A stretch of DNA of 64,000 nucleotides from Oreocharis arfaki (Eukaryota; Chordata; Aves; Passeriformes; Paramythiidae): contig VZRR01010919.1 of the NCBI GenBank assembly GCA_013398015.1, positions 934,675-998,674 of the forward strand. The letters run 5' to 3'. Below, in pieces: positions 39,089 through 51,500 of this stretch (position 1 is its first letter; each line of letters opens with the position of its first letter). Made by a program: the position numbers and the translations under genes. The notes beneath the pieces are model-generated. The model made no database searches and was not told the DNA's origin. It was given only the letters and a program-made list of their open reading frames with translations.

Positions 39089-41743
39089 GGAAAGAAGGAC
39101 TTTTCACTTTCGTCAGACTTTTTCACTCTGTTGTGTTTTGTATTATCTTGTTTCAGGGAACATCGAGGGAGTTTCATCAGAAAGTTCCCCTCTGTTGCAG
39201 AATTTCTAAGCTTAGGCAGTATCCTTAATCGCTGCAGCCTTCCTCCCTGGTGTGTTTTCATTTTAAAGGCTTTTGATCTTTTATATTAAGGGCTCCATTC
39301 TCTGGTCAGGTTCTGAGGCATAATTTGTGCATTGAGGGGTATTTAAAATCTTGTGTATGGGACACTGAAGAGTTTCACACCATCTGTGTATCAGATGTAT
39401 ATCTGATTAACTATAAGGCTACTTGGTGGAAGTAGCCTTATAGGACCAGTGCTTTGTACTCTGAGCTCCTAAGTGTGTGTGGAATGGGAAGAGGGAGAAG
39501 AGGAAGGGGTCAAGAAAAGTTATACGGAAAGAAAGGATTTGGAGTGGATGTGAACATAACTGCATCCTTAAAGAGGGGTGTTTGCTGTATTAGAGGGTGT
39601 GCCCTGAGACAGGAATGTGGTCTCCAAACCTGTTCATTGATTTTCCTTCTAGTAGTTAGAACACAGACCAAAATTCATCCCTCACTGTAGCAGGTCTTCC
39701 GGGCTGCACAGTACCTTTTCCATTGTCTAGTCCACTTGCTTTACAAACATTATATGGACCTGGCTTCCAGCTACACTCTGTGATTTTTGTGGGTTTTGAG
39801 ACTCATCTTTCTCCCTGTGCTTCTTCAGTTGAATTTAGGAAACTAAGTCAGTGGTATATCCTATATTAATACGAGCAAACAAGAAAAATTAGATATTTCA
39901 GTGCTGTGCAATTTAAATCTCTCCTAGATTTGGATCTAAGATTTGTCTCAGATATAAAGGCTTTCCACAATAATGAATTCTACATGAATAGCCATAATCA
40001 GAAAAAAATGTTATGGAAAATTGCCCAGATGTCCAAATGCCCCCAAAAAATCTCTACCATTTCAGACTAATCCTACAAATTCGGAAATTACCTAGAAATG
40101 AAGAGTAAAATTTGGACTGCTATACAGGTACTTTGAAGTTATTTTTCACTCCTCTTTAATGTTTTATGGTAGGGACCTCGGAAAATACATTTCTTTTTGG
40201 TTTTTGGTGTTACTATTTTAACTTTTTCTCTTTCCGAAGAACTAAGCTTGTCACGAATTCTAAAATCTAATCTTCTCTCAGCGCTAGTAATGAGACAGTG
40301 CAGCAGAGAGGCATGGCTTCTTCCCACAACGTTTTGCTTTCATAATGAATTAAGTCGTATGAAGTGTGGAATCCGAGATAAAGCATGAAATTTCTAGATG
40401 GTGCCAGCTGGAATGGCTCCATTAAAATCAATAGAAAGACACCAGTTTTCACCACCAGTTTGTGACTCACTCCCAGGGGAAATAAAAATGGTTCATATAA
40501 ATGTTTCAGTCATTAGCCTTTTAGAGTGAACTACTGACATGGCAAGGACAGATGCCGCTATTCAAAATCGAAGATAATTTGGGATATTATATTCTGGATG
40601 TGATAGAATCTGCTGGTTTTCTCTCTCTCCTACAGTATCTCTTGACTAATATTTGAGCTTTTTAGAAAGTAGCTGAATAATGTGAAGATTCTTAGGGCTG
40701 TGGAGTAAACTGTGGGCTGCTGCACAGCATTAGGATGGATCCTTGCTTTTCATAAAGACTCAGGCAGGGAAGGGGAAAATCAAATCTTTTCCCCTTCATT
40801 CCTCACAAGCCGCATATTGAATTGTACTACCTAGTCCTTTGCAGCTATATGACAATTGACAGATACTGTTACTACTAAATAAACCCATATTTAGGCCGAT
40901 AAATTTGCATGTCATTTTTTATCTTTTACTGTAAGGTGGGTGTGGGATGCCATTTTCCAAACTGGCAATAGCCAGTTCCGTTCCAACTGGAATGTGGCAA
41001 TAGCAACAACCAAATCCATGAGTGAGGATGCATGAAGGGCTTGGAAAGAAGGGGAAGCAGCTGTGGGTTTTTCAAGAACCGCTTTCAGGTTTTGTGAATT
41101 CCTACTGTGCGCTCAGGAAGCCCCCAGGCAAGAAAAATCTAGAATAGGAGGTAGGAACATAGATGATCTATCTACTTTAACTTTTTAAAATCAAGATGAA
41201 CATGGAGAAAGAGAAGTAGGTAAGAGGCAAAGCAGAATGGTCCCTTCACTGGGAAACAGTGATAGACCTTTATGAATCCTGTTTATACAAGATTTGAAAG
41301 TGTTTAATTTCATGGACAGCCTGGTTTCCCCATTTACATTACCCTTGGATCAGTGCACAAGCAAGTTTCTCACAGTGGAGTTTTATTAATGAGGTTATTG
41401 TTAAGCAAGAAAGCTCAGCTGCTTTCCTTCCAAATGAAAAAGGGAACATTTCCATGGGCTGAGATTTGCCCTCTAGCTAGGCTCCTGAAATCTCACCAAG
41501 TAAAAATTTCTCCTCTACCCAATTTAACTCTTACAGTGACGATGAATGGACTTTAAGCAGTTTCAAATTATGCCCCATTAACTTTAATATGTGCTAGACT
41601 TTAAAGCAGAATTTTAATTTTCTTCCTTTCAATACAGCCGTGCTTTTCCCTCTGATGAAGTTTTTTTGCTGAGGAGAATACTGGCAACTAGAACAATAAT
41701 GATTTTATTTTTCCTGAATCCTTAAATTATTGAAATCACAAGT
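39089..41743. other. Gene-free DNA with two adjacent hairpins
   Basis: No recognised repeat family or gene. The inverted repeats at 39390-39443 are listed separately. Confidence 0.55.
39390..39443. repeat. Two adjacent perfect inverted repeats
   Basis: The first is atcagat / atctgat around a four-base loop (39390-39407). Three bases later comes a perfect 13-bp stem, ctataaggctact (39411-39423) and agtagccttatag (39431-39443), around a seven-base loop (tggtgga). The second is the longest uninterrupted hairpin I noticed in the window. Nothing indicates transcription; no neighbouring element explains it. Confidence 0.92.
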
Positions 41744-41872
41744 TAGGCTCATAGGATACTTCAGACTGAAAAGAGCCCCAGGAGGCATCTTCATGCAATT
41801 TCCTACTCAAAGCAGTATCAGCTGTGAGGTGAGATCAGGTTAGTCAGGGCTTATCCAACTAATTCTTAAAAA
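41744..41872 (-). mobile_element. Decayed CR1 3' end (minus strand)
   Basis: On the + strand: taggctcataggatacttcag, actgaaaagagcccc, then ctcaaagcagtatcagctgtg, aggtgagatcaggttagtcag and ggcttatcc. These follow the CR1 antisense order (cagaatcat, ttggaaggga, caaagcagggtcagctatga, gatcagaccaggttgctca, gggcttcatcc). Many substitutions are present, and the terminal octamers are lost. Confidence 0.7.
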
Positions 41873-42229
41873 CTATATTAAAAAATTATAAGAACAGAAT
41901 AGAAATAGTAAGAACTTGTAAGTTCTTGATATTGGAGAAATTATAAATCACAAGTACTAAAGATATTAGAAGGCACCTTTTTGCTTATTCGCTTTAGTAC
42001 CTGTTTATGGCCCTATTGCCTTGAAATTCGTCGGAGTTTTTTGTAATCTGCTGCCTCCAAGAGACTCCTGAGACAACAAATTTCAGAATTTCACTTGCTA
42101 CTGTACCAACATATTTTCTTTTGATGGCTTATAACTGATATGATAAATTCATTAAGATCTAGCTGTTTCTCTTTGGGCTTATTCAGTAAATAGTTCTGAG
42201 CTCACTGACCGTTATGATTTCACGGACCT

Positions 42230-42400
42230 TCAAGCATACCCCATCATCCTTCTCGTAGCATCAAAGAATACCAGTCTTTCTCACCTGTCCCTGTTAAGGT
42301 TATTGCTCCTTCTCCATACCTTCTCAGCTCCATGATGTTTTTATTGAGGTGCAGAAGGGCCCCCAGTACTGAAGATGTTTGTGTGGAAGAGGCCGCTTAG
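42230..42400 (-). mobile_element. Possible upstream continuation of the 41.7-kb CR1
   Basis: A weak resemblance to the next antisense CR1 block: ctcagctccatgatgttttt and ggcccccagtactgaagatg compare with caacagctccatgtccttct and gacgcagtactgcaggtgg. The position and orientation fit the CR1 at 41744, with a poorly matching stretch between. Tentative. Confidence 0.3.
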
Positions 42401-42826
42401 CCATCCCTCGATGCCTGAAGTCTGCCAGAGACAGGGGTGTAAACCGTAGCTTTTAATTGATGGTAATGAACTGAAAGGAACTGTATGGCTGTGGTGGAAA
42501 TAAAAAAGGAAATGCACTGTTGACCTTAATGGTGGTGGTGGACATCCAGTTTATCTGGATGTTTTACTTGCTTTTGGGCTGAAAATTTTTCCTTGTTTTC
42601 TTCCACTGCATCATTGAGTGTGGTTGTATTGTGATCACTAATGAGTAAATGTCTACAAAGATAAGCAATTAATATTTGTGATGCTGTTACACTAAGAGGA
42701 AGGCAAAAGCTTCAGAAAAAAAGTGAAACTAAGAAAAGGTTTTGCGTAGATTTCCGGACATCTGAAGGTGACCTAGAAATCCACATTCACTGTTTATCAG
42801 GACTGCAAACCTAGCTGGGGTATACT

Positions 42827-43005
42827 CTACATCTCATCAAGCTCTTGCACTTGTTTCTGTTCTGGCACAGGAGGACGTAGGCTTGGAGATGTGGTTGGTG
42901 CTTGCTTGAATGTGGCAGACGGCTGGCAGAGGCTCTTAAGTCTACTAGAAAAATGGTCCTGCCTGTCTTGTTCTTGCTGTTCAGTTACGTGGCCAGAAGA
43001 CACTC
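42827..43005 (-). CDS. Candidate C-terminal coding exon, unknown protein
   Basis: On the minus strand an excellent 3' splice site (consensus-perfect branch-point TACTAAC at 43028-43022, pyrimidine-rich ttgtttatctt, then acaag) is followed by an open frame of 58 codons to a TAG at 42829-42827. The first codon would be split G|GA. The peptide is rich in Q, E, S and P, contains TEQQEQDRQDHF near its start and PPVPEQKQVQELDEM at its end, and resembles a disordered C-terminal tail rather than random AT-rich translation. I do not recognise the family and see no partner exon on this strand. The frame stays open upstream of the splice site, and an opposing + frame of 90 codons also exists, so chance cannot be excluded. 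Confidence 0.25.
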
Positions 43006-46000
43006 CTTGTAAGATAAACAAGTTAGTACACCTAATTGAAATTGCTAATTTAACTGAGCAGTCAGAAACATTCTGTTTCCCCTCCTTCCTTAAGTCATCT
43101 GGACAGCTTCTAAAAGCACAGCTAAATGGCTTTTTCTCTGACACCATCTCTGAGAAGTACTAGTCCTGGCTTCAAGATTCATATCACCTTATCAAATATA
43201 TTTGTGTGCTGCAACAGCTGAACAAAAGTTAAGGGAAATGAAAAAATTTGTAAAAGAAGTTTTGCAAATTTAAAGGCAGACTTGATTCATGCAAGTAATA
43301 CAATTTTCCTCAGAATGTAGTGACTTATTTTAACTGGAATTGGAGAATATTACTTCTTAAAATATAAACTGTCATGTTACACAAAACTTTATTTCCTGCT
43401 ACCAGCAGTGATTTTATTGACAACTGTTCAAAGAAGTTTTATTTTTAACTATGTGCTCAGTTATCACAAAGCCATTCACTGGAAAAGGGGACCGTAATTT
43501 TTTGTGGTGGCTCACATTTATTTTTGCTCAATGATGGAAATAATGAATTATTTTCATGAAAGATTCATGTCAAAGTATGTGTCGTGGAAGCAGAAATGTT
43601 TCTTATTCAGATCTCTCTATATTCCTCCCAGAAAACATCCAACTTCAGAAACTTTCCTGTCAGAAACTTTGCAAGTTGATACAGCTCTGAGCAACATGTT
43701 ACTTGTTACTTTGATGAAAGGAAATATTAACCATAAGAACAATATGAAGTCTTCTATTGTCAACAATTCTATGGTCACAGGCAAACAAAACAAAAACATT
43801 CTGAACAAATTCATCTCTACATAAAGGTCTTCTAGACTAATCCTGGAAATTCAGGGGCTGGGTCATTCTTTCTTGGAAATTTTGCTAAGAGTTTCTTCAA
43901 ATTAGGTATGATATGATTCAGTATACATTAGTGCCAATTTATCAAACATTTAGTTGTGGTATTTACTCATGAAATTTGCTAAAGGGAAGCCCTTAGAGAT
44001 GCAGTATCTTGCTTTTGTTTCAGTCCTGAGGGACAGGAAGAAACACATGCATAATAACTATCATTCTCATAAAGCTAATGAATTCACACTGCTTGTAAAT
44101 AATAATAGTGTATCAAATGTGAAAATACGCAGTAGGAGATTAACAGTTTGTTAAAGCACTGGCAAGATCTCTGAGAGAGAAATATAATTCATTTTTCTAA
44201 GCAACATTTTCAAGTTACTGTTTTCTTCTTCTTTTAGATGAGTTACAAAATAGTAACATCACTGAGACAGTTGAGGGTTATGATACAATTGCAGATTACA
44301 AAAATAAAATGAGAAAACAACCTATAAATCCTCTAGATTATTCTGTGTAGTTTAGCTTCCTGTTTGTTCCTGCATTTAGATTACATATTCATAACTATTC
44401 TAATTCTTTCCCATGTGTAGTGGATACTTTTAACAAGATGTTTTAAGCACAAAATTTTAAGTAATGCTGTTTTGGCAAGAGTTCTGAAAAGAGGTCAGAA
44501 TTTTGACTCAGTTCTACTGTGCTTCCATTGCAAAGTCAAAATAAATTCAGAAACAGGTTCAATGCACTTTGACTTTATGCAGTAGGGGCAAAGGTTTCAC
44601 TCCAAACTTCAGGTAGCCTTATCTTGATACCATCATAATATTGTCAGTCTCTAAGTGTATCCAAAGTATCATTACACAGGCTGGAAGTCAGCTAGAGTGG
44701 AGTGGCACTCTGGCGTGCCTCTGCCATCAAGTCTTCGCTTAAATTTTATCGCCACAAAGTGGATGTTGTAGTGACATCTCTGCCATCAATCTGTCATTAA
44801 GGGATCCCCTTAGCTGCTAATGCAGAGAAGTTTTATAACTCCTTTGCACATTCATACCGTGCCGCATACCAGGATAAAGATCATAACGTTTTTCCAAAAC
44901 AGTGCTTAAGCACTTTAAAATAGGCACTGGATATACTTTCTCTAGTCATTATCTTCCCTTTTGTCAAACAATATTGTAGTTCCACTACTGTAATGTAATA
45001 GTATTTTATAATGCATATAATATCTGCAACACTTTATCAATGCATATTTTATGAGAAAAGCTCATATATGTAGCTCTTTTGCCTCATAGAAGCAGGAAAG
45101 AGCCCCTACCTCAACATTTTAAATCTGATTCCTAGTCAATATGTAAACTGCGTTGTGTCTCAAAATCCTAACAAAAATAACTGTATTCTGTAACCTCCCT
45201 GCAGCAAGAAAAACCCTCCCCACTTGAAAATACACTAGTCATATAAAGAAAAAGATGTGTTTACCAGCAAATTTAAATGTAATCACGTAAATGTGAAAAA
45301 TATCGGAATGATAGGTAGCACATATTCATGGAAAGAAACGCCCCCCTGTCCATCAAACTGGAGGTATTTCATGCTACATACACGCCGTGAGTTTACGAGA
45401 AGCTTTCTCAAGGTGCAGTTCACCCTTTGCATCAACTCTTGCAACCAACCTTCCTCAAATTCTCAGGAAGGATCTACCCATAACCTACGTGTATTCTTAG
45501 CAGGTTTTTGTTAGTACCCTAAGTGCCTTCTGCCTTCCTTTGACTCACCAACAAAATTTGTTAAACCAGTGATTTGATAAGTTACTAACTATCAGTATAT
45601 CCATACAGTGAAACCCCTTGTGCCGTGATTCATTTCATTTTTTAACAGGAAATGTATTAATTTGCAGTAGCACCTCATCAAACTCACAATGGAATTAAAA
45701 GTAAGAATAGCATTGGTGAGATCCAGAGAAATATTAGGACACTAACCAATTACTGATATAACTACACTAATCAAAGTAAAAATTAAAATCAAAGATGTTC
45801 ACAGAGACATTTCAATTAAAAAAGGAAAGATTTGTTTTATTTGCTGTACTTCTAGGGTTGCTGTAATTGAAAATGAAGAATAAAATGGCTAGAAATTATT
45901 TTAATTGCAGTATTCCTGCCAATGCGCTTGAATACCTTTCTTTTGACTATGTCCTCTATTGAGCTGCTTTGACTTGTTACTTTTGGTGATATTTAGAGCG

Positions 46001-48436
46001 GAGAAGATGAGAAGAGAAAACCAGAAATATAGAAAATGAAGAAAAGGAAGGCTCACATTTAAGGCCTGATAGTGTTTTCAGACATTTGCACTTGGCTAGA
46101 TTTCAAAGCAATGATTTCTCTGTAGAAATAAATATTTGAAAGTCACATTCTTGCATACACTAAGTCCCTAATGATGGTTACCATAAATTTATTTTATCTG
46201 ATTGAATTTGGCACATTTCCCTGGCAAGGGAGGTAAAACTGTCTCATTTGTGGCTACTTTCATTTGATGTTATTGGTAATTTAGCGTAGGCTGAAGCAAT
46301 CCTGAAAGACTTCTATATAACTCTCTAAAATCTTGACCCACTTTATGGTTGACTCACTAAGCAACTGCTACAGAGCAACTGTTTTCTCTCTTGTGAGTGC
46401 CCAAGTCAAGGTATAAATGAAAAATTGGGCTATGAAATGGTATTTTTCTCTCAGAGTAGCCAGAAATGTTAAATGTTCAAATTCATGTACTCATTACGTG
46501 TAATTTTAAATACAATGAAGCAGATGGCTCTGAACAGAACCAGCCTCTTTTGGTTGTTGACTTACTAAAACAAAAATGTCTGTTGATATTAGTGCAGGAA
46601 AATTTTAGCTGTGAATTTGGGTTCCTTTGTTGCTTTACTTGTCTCTGCAATTAGGAAAATATTTCAAAAAATTAAAAAGTTGTTTTGTAAGTTTTCTTGC
46701 ATTTCAGCCAGCTGATGTGTACTTTGACTTCATGATTAACACATCCTTGTTTTGCTAGAGTACAGATAGCATTATTTTTAGAAAGGTGGCTGCCATTAAA
46801 AAATGATCCAGAAATTCTGATTCCAGTGCTGGCTTTTCTAAAGAGTGGATGTAGGTTGTCTGTAGGTAAAACTATCTTTGAGCTTTAAATTTCATACGAA
46901 CATTAATAGAAAGTAATTTTGGTTACATTTCATCCTGGAATATCATTGTTCAGTATGTTCATTTGGAAATTTAGCAGCAGCTTCAATTTTGATTTTCCTT
47001 TTTCCCAGTTGTAACATAATCACTGTACGTATCTATTAGTGGAAAGACTCAGGTTCAGGTTTCTTGTGATTTTAGAAAGAACGTAACCTTGCAGCTATAG
47101 CTTGTGACCTGTTAAGTTTTTAAATAAACAGACATGGCCTCATCCAAGGACTTCTGAAACTAGTAAGTTTCTTTGGATTTCTCCCCTGCCATTTGATGAT
47201 GTCTCGTTAACGAATCTGTGCTCCCTTGTTCCACGTGCTAAAGGCTGGTTGACTGGTGTCTTTCAATTACTGAGAAAAAGTCTCGAAAAAAGTCATAAGT
47301 GTTTGGATTTTTTGGTTTATTGTGGTTTGTTTTGGAGTGCATATTTTTCTGTGAGGAGAATGACTGAATTTTAAGTTACTTAAATAATAATGATCATACA
47401 TAAGACTTAAAAGTACTTTGTGGCTTATGGACTTTTTCTATCACCATTTCATAATTAAGAAAAAATATGGTGGGTTAATTTACAGAAGGCTACTCTAGAA
47501 GTTAGTGATACTCATGCAAAAATAATCCAAGCTCTGCAGATACTGTAGATCATACTAAGTAAAAAGCAATGTGAGTCTAGATATCTTGTTATTTCTTTTC
47601 TTCATCGAGCCATATACGTGCTTTTAAAAATATTACATACAAATCTGACATCTTCTCGGTGGGGTTTCACCTCTGCAATGGACTACAGGAAGAGAAGAGG
47701 ATAGAGACACTAAGAGCAATCTGCCTGTTTGATTTTATGTCAGTTGTCCAGATAGCTGCTTAGGAATGTTGAGACCCGTATAGACATACGAATCTCTCTT
47801 TACTAACAGGACTTAATTGAGGAGAGTGTCAACATATTGTAAACAACGAAATAGCCTAATTTTACCTGCTTTCAATCATCACTTTCTTGAGCACAGAGCT
47901 AGTTTCAACAGGCCAGCTGAAAGCTTCACGTCCCAGGGGAGAAAGTTGAGGCAACTTAGTGGCTGAGAGGACATAAATAGATAGATAAATAGGAAAGAAT
48001 GAAAACAGGAAGTTTCACTGTGTGGAATTGTGATGTGTTTTCCCTTCCCTTCAGACATAAAAAACCAACAGAACTCCGTCTTTTTTTCTGGGAATGTCAG
48101 CGCATTTATCTTTGCATTTGATAGCCAAAACAATACAATCCTTTTTATTATATTACATCAACATACTCTGAGGAAAAAACAGTGCTCTGTTAGATCGCTC
48201 AGGAATGCAGCAATGGGAATGAATGTGTGGTAAAAGCTCATCCATGTCCTGCTTCAAACCCGCGGGTCTCTGCAGCTCTCACTCAGCAGCAAATATGAGA
48301 AGGCTTGTCTTACCTAGAGGCTGCACAAGGTGGAGCCACAGGAGTGGCTGTCTTTGATGAGACCTATCTATTTGAGAACATTTTCTCCTCTCACCCTTCC
48401 CCCCTGCTAATCAACTGCAGCTCAGGCAGTTCTTTC
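43006..48436. other. Gene-free AT-rich DNA
   Basis: Nothing recognised. A frame of 106 codons at 43504-43824 (+) has no recognised domain and is judged a chance ORF. Confidence 0.5.
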
Positions 48437-48480
48437 TGTATTTCATGGCTATTCTCTTTGTATTTCATGGCTATTCTCTT
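48437..48480. repeat. Perfect 22-bp tandem duplication
   Basis: The unit tgtatttcatggctattctc plus tt occurs twice, head to tail, without a mismatch (48437-48458 and 48459-48480). The lack of any difference suggests a recent duplication by replication slippage. It is followed directly by a T run and the acceptor-like site at 48493. Confidence 0.97.
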
Positions 48481-48493
48481 TTTTTTCCTTTAG

Positions 48494-48554
48494 AAGATCA
48501 GAACGGGCTGGTGCTGACAAGCGAAACCTTTACACATCTTTTGCGAAGACTGAG
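48494..48554 (+). other. Candidate 61-base exon, unproven
   Basis: A strong pyrimidine tract and acceptor (attctcttttttttcctttag) precede 61 bases that end at a donor-like gactgag|gtactg. Two of the three frames are open across it. The interval is relatively rich in CpG for this window (gaacggg, caagcgaaa, ttgcgaag). No family is recognised. The 22-bp duplication lies immediately upstream of the acceptor. Confidence 0.13.
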
Positions 48555-51500
48555 GTACTGTAGGCCAGGTATTTGTCTTACCAGACATTGCTAGTCCACA
48601 GGGCTGCTCCCAGCTGAGCCGGCAACAATCAGGTCAGTGTCTGCCTTTCAGTGCTGATTGGGGTAGAGTAGTCCAAGAGAGTTGCTGGAGAGTTCTGGAT
48701 AATGTGGACCTGAGTTCTTTGCAAAAGTGTGGGATTGGGAACACACATTTGCAGGAACATAGATGTGGAAGATTACTGTAGCAATGACTGGTAGCCATAC
48801 TGGTGGCTTGCAGCTTGCCACTGACGACTTGTGATGTAAAGAATTTCATATTAGATCTAATGAAATTGCTTCACAATATGGAGTGGATCACTCTTACCAG
48901 ACATGCTGGTGCTACTGGTACAGCAAAGTCTGCTAAGAGTGTGTGAGGCTAGTCTAACAGCCTGTGTCTCTATCACAGACACAAGGAGGCAAGTTAAGTG
49001 CCAAGATATGTTTTTTCTGCAAATATTTCATGAAAATGTAGTTCTGTTTCTCATCTTTCTATGTATGTTGGCAGACTGATACAGAATCAAGTGAGGATGC
49101 TGTGGAGGCTTGCAGCAGCAACAAAGAGAAACAACAGCTAAGGGACTTTTTTCTCAATAATGAATGACGTGAGCTAAAATAGAAGCTCGGGACTTGGGGA
49201 TTAAGTGTGTTAGACTTATTCAGTTATTAACAACCTATGTCTTTGAAAACTGAGAGATCATCTTACATCTATATTAAAATGTTACATTATATCTAAAGTG
49301 CCACGCTGTGTAATTGTGAAAGTAAAGTAACTAGAAGAAAATCACTCATAAAATAGTTCTTCTAAAAATGTATATCTGTAACTTGGGCATAGGAAGAAAA
49401 TCTGACTATTTAGTAAAGGAGAAAGAGTGGGGTGGGGAACAGACTCCTACAGTGAGAGTTAATAAGTGAAGTTATACAATGGACTGATTTTTATGGCTCA
49501 GTCATAAACCTTTGAATGTGATGGTCCACAAAGTAAGTGCTGACACTCTCTTAAACACTGTAAAACATTCTGTAATGGTGCCAGATTTCTGGGATTTCTT
49601 TATAAATATATATATTTTAATAGCTAAGCCTTTTGAAAAGAAATAGTACAGATTATGGTAAGAACTACAGATAAAGGTAGCTTTTTCTTTGCTCCAGTAT
49701 AATAGGTGTCAGTGACTTTCCAGCAACATACTGTAAGAAACCACAGTAAAACTCCTGACCCGCTGTCGTTCAGTTAAAACCTTCAACTTGAATTACAATT
49801 TTAAAAATACCCTTTTTAAAATAAAAGCTACTTACTCAGTTATTTGAAATAATTCTGCTGACTATTGATTTTTTTCTCATTATGCTCACATTCTTCACTC
49901 ACAAGAAATGACTTCTTGGTTCAGGAATGAAATATCCATAAGTGCCCTGTTTCTTAAAAGATGAGTTTGTGTGCTTCTAAATAATCATTCCATCCATGCA
50001 CCAAACTTGTAATAATACTTATAGCTGTAAATTCATGATTTTGAACCAGAAGTAACATCACAGAAACACTGATTTATTGTTATGAACCTGATTAAATCTC
50101 ATCTCCTTTGAAAACAACAAATCTCCTTGGTAGGTAAGGACTTTAAAATATAAAATTATACTAAATTGCTGGTTTGGATTTTTGTTTTCTTTTCACTTGT
50201 GCACATTTTTCTCTACTACCATTCTATTATTGTTAAGTTAATTTAAAAACCTTGTGGTCTATTATGGGTAACACATATCTGTCAAGTTTAAACTTGCCCT
50301 CACCTGCAAAGCTAAACCTTTTTAGAGATTATTGCTGGGAACTGTTGCAGGAAGAGTAACTTCTGATTCATGACAGCCTTAAGCCTACTGGCAATGTGGG
50401 AAATGATTCTGTTTAGAAATAACGAATCATTATCATCAGCCCTTCCCATCCTTCCACAGCAGTGACCGATTATACCCAGGCTGGGATGAGCATATAACAC
50501 CTTTTTGGAAAGCAGGGTGTCTCCTTTTAAAGAAGGAACTAGAACCTAGTATTCACTGAAGTAGGTACACACTGAAAATGCGGGAGGCAAAAGCACTGTA
50601 CGTGCTTCCAAATGAGCTATTTGCCTGGTTCTCCAAACCCTGGTGTCATAAGATGGTGGTGTGTAACTACTGTAATGACCATCTGAGTTTTGGGGGACAG
50701 GAACTTCTGCTCTGACTGTTGGAGGCTGCGTTTTCTCGAGGATCTGGTATCATCAATTCCAGACCATGAGTACCATCAGCCTTTACAGACAAGGCTGTGA
50801 AAGCCTCATGTGATCTGACTTCAGCAGCATTTGTGTGCTAGGCTGAACACAGGAAGTTGTTTAAGCAGAATACTTTTTATATTGAGTATAAGGGATGCAA
50901 TTTTCTTAGCTACATGCTTGTATGGCACAGCATCTAGGAGATGGATAAAGAATGTTGAATAAAAATGAAGAGATTTCTTTCAGCACTAGTAAACATTACC
51001 AGATTAAGTAATGTAGGTCAAAGTTTCAGAGTTGTGGAAAATAAGGTTTACCAAGAGAATGTGTATTCTAACAACTTCTAGTTGTGTTTGAATCAGCGAC
51101 CTGTTTGGAACTGGCTTCTCTGACACCACAGAAGAGGAAGCCAGGGAGCATGAGTAAATTCTATAGTAAGGTGTCAAGTTTGAAAAATACATTTTTGTGG
51201 TTTTTACCTGTTTCTAAATGTCTGCTTTCATAAGAGAAGCCTGCATGTCTGTATAGACATTCCATTCTTATTGTCTGTTAACCAGCTGTGAAGGTTTATT
51301 CCTGCAAGAATTTCCACACATATAAAAAAAATTACTTAATTTGTTTTTCTCTCTTGAAATTTGGTTTCCTACTGCTGCTTCCATGAGTCTTATGAAAAGA
51401 CAATTAGTGTGGTTTCAAAGACCCCCAGGGCATTTTCTGATTTTACTGGGTTGATTTCATCAAAACCTTTTTGCATTTGATTTTTTCAACCCAGTTCTAA

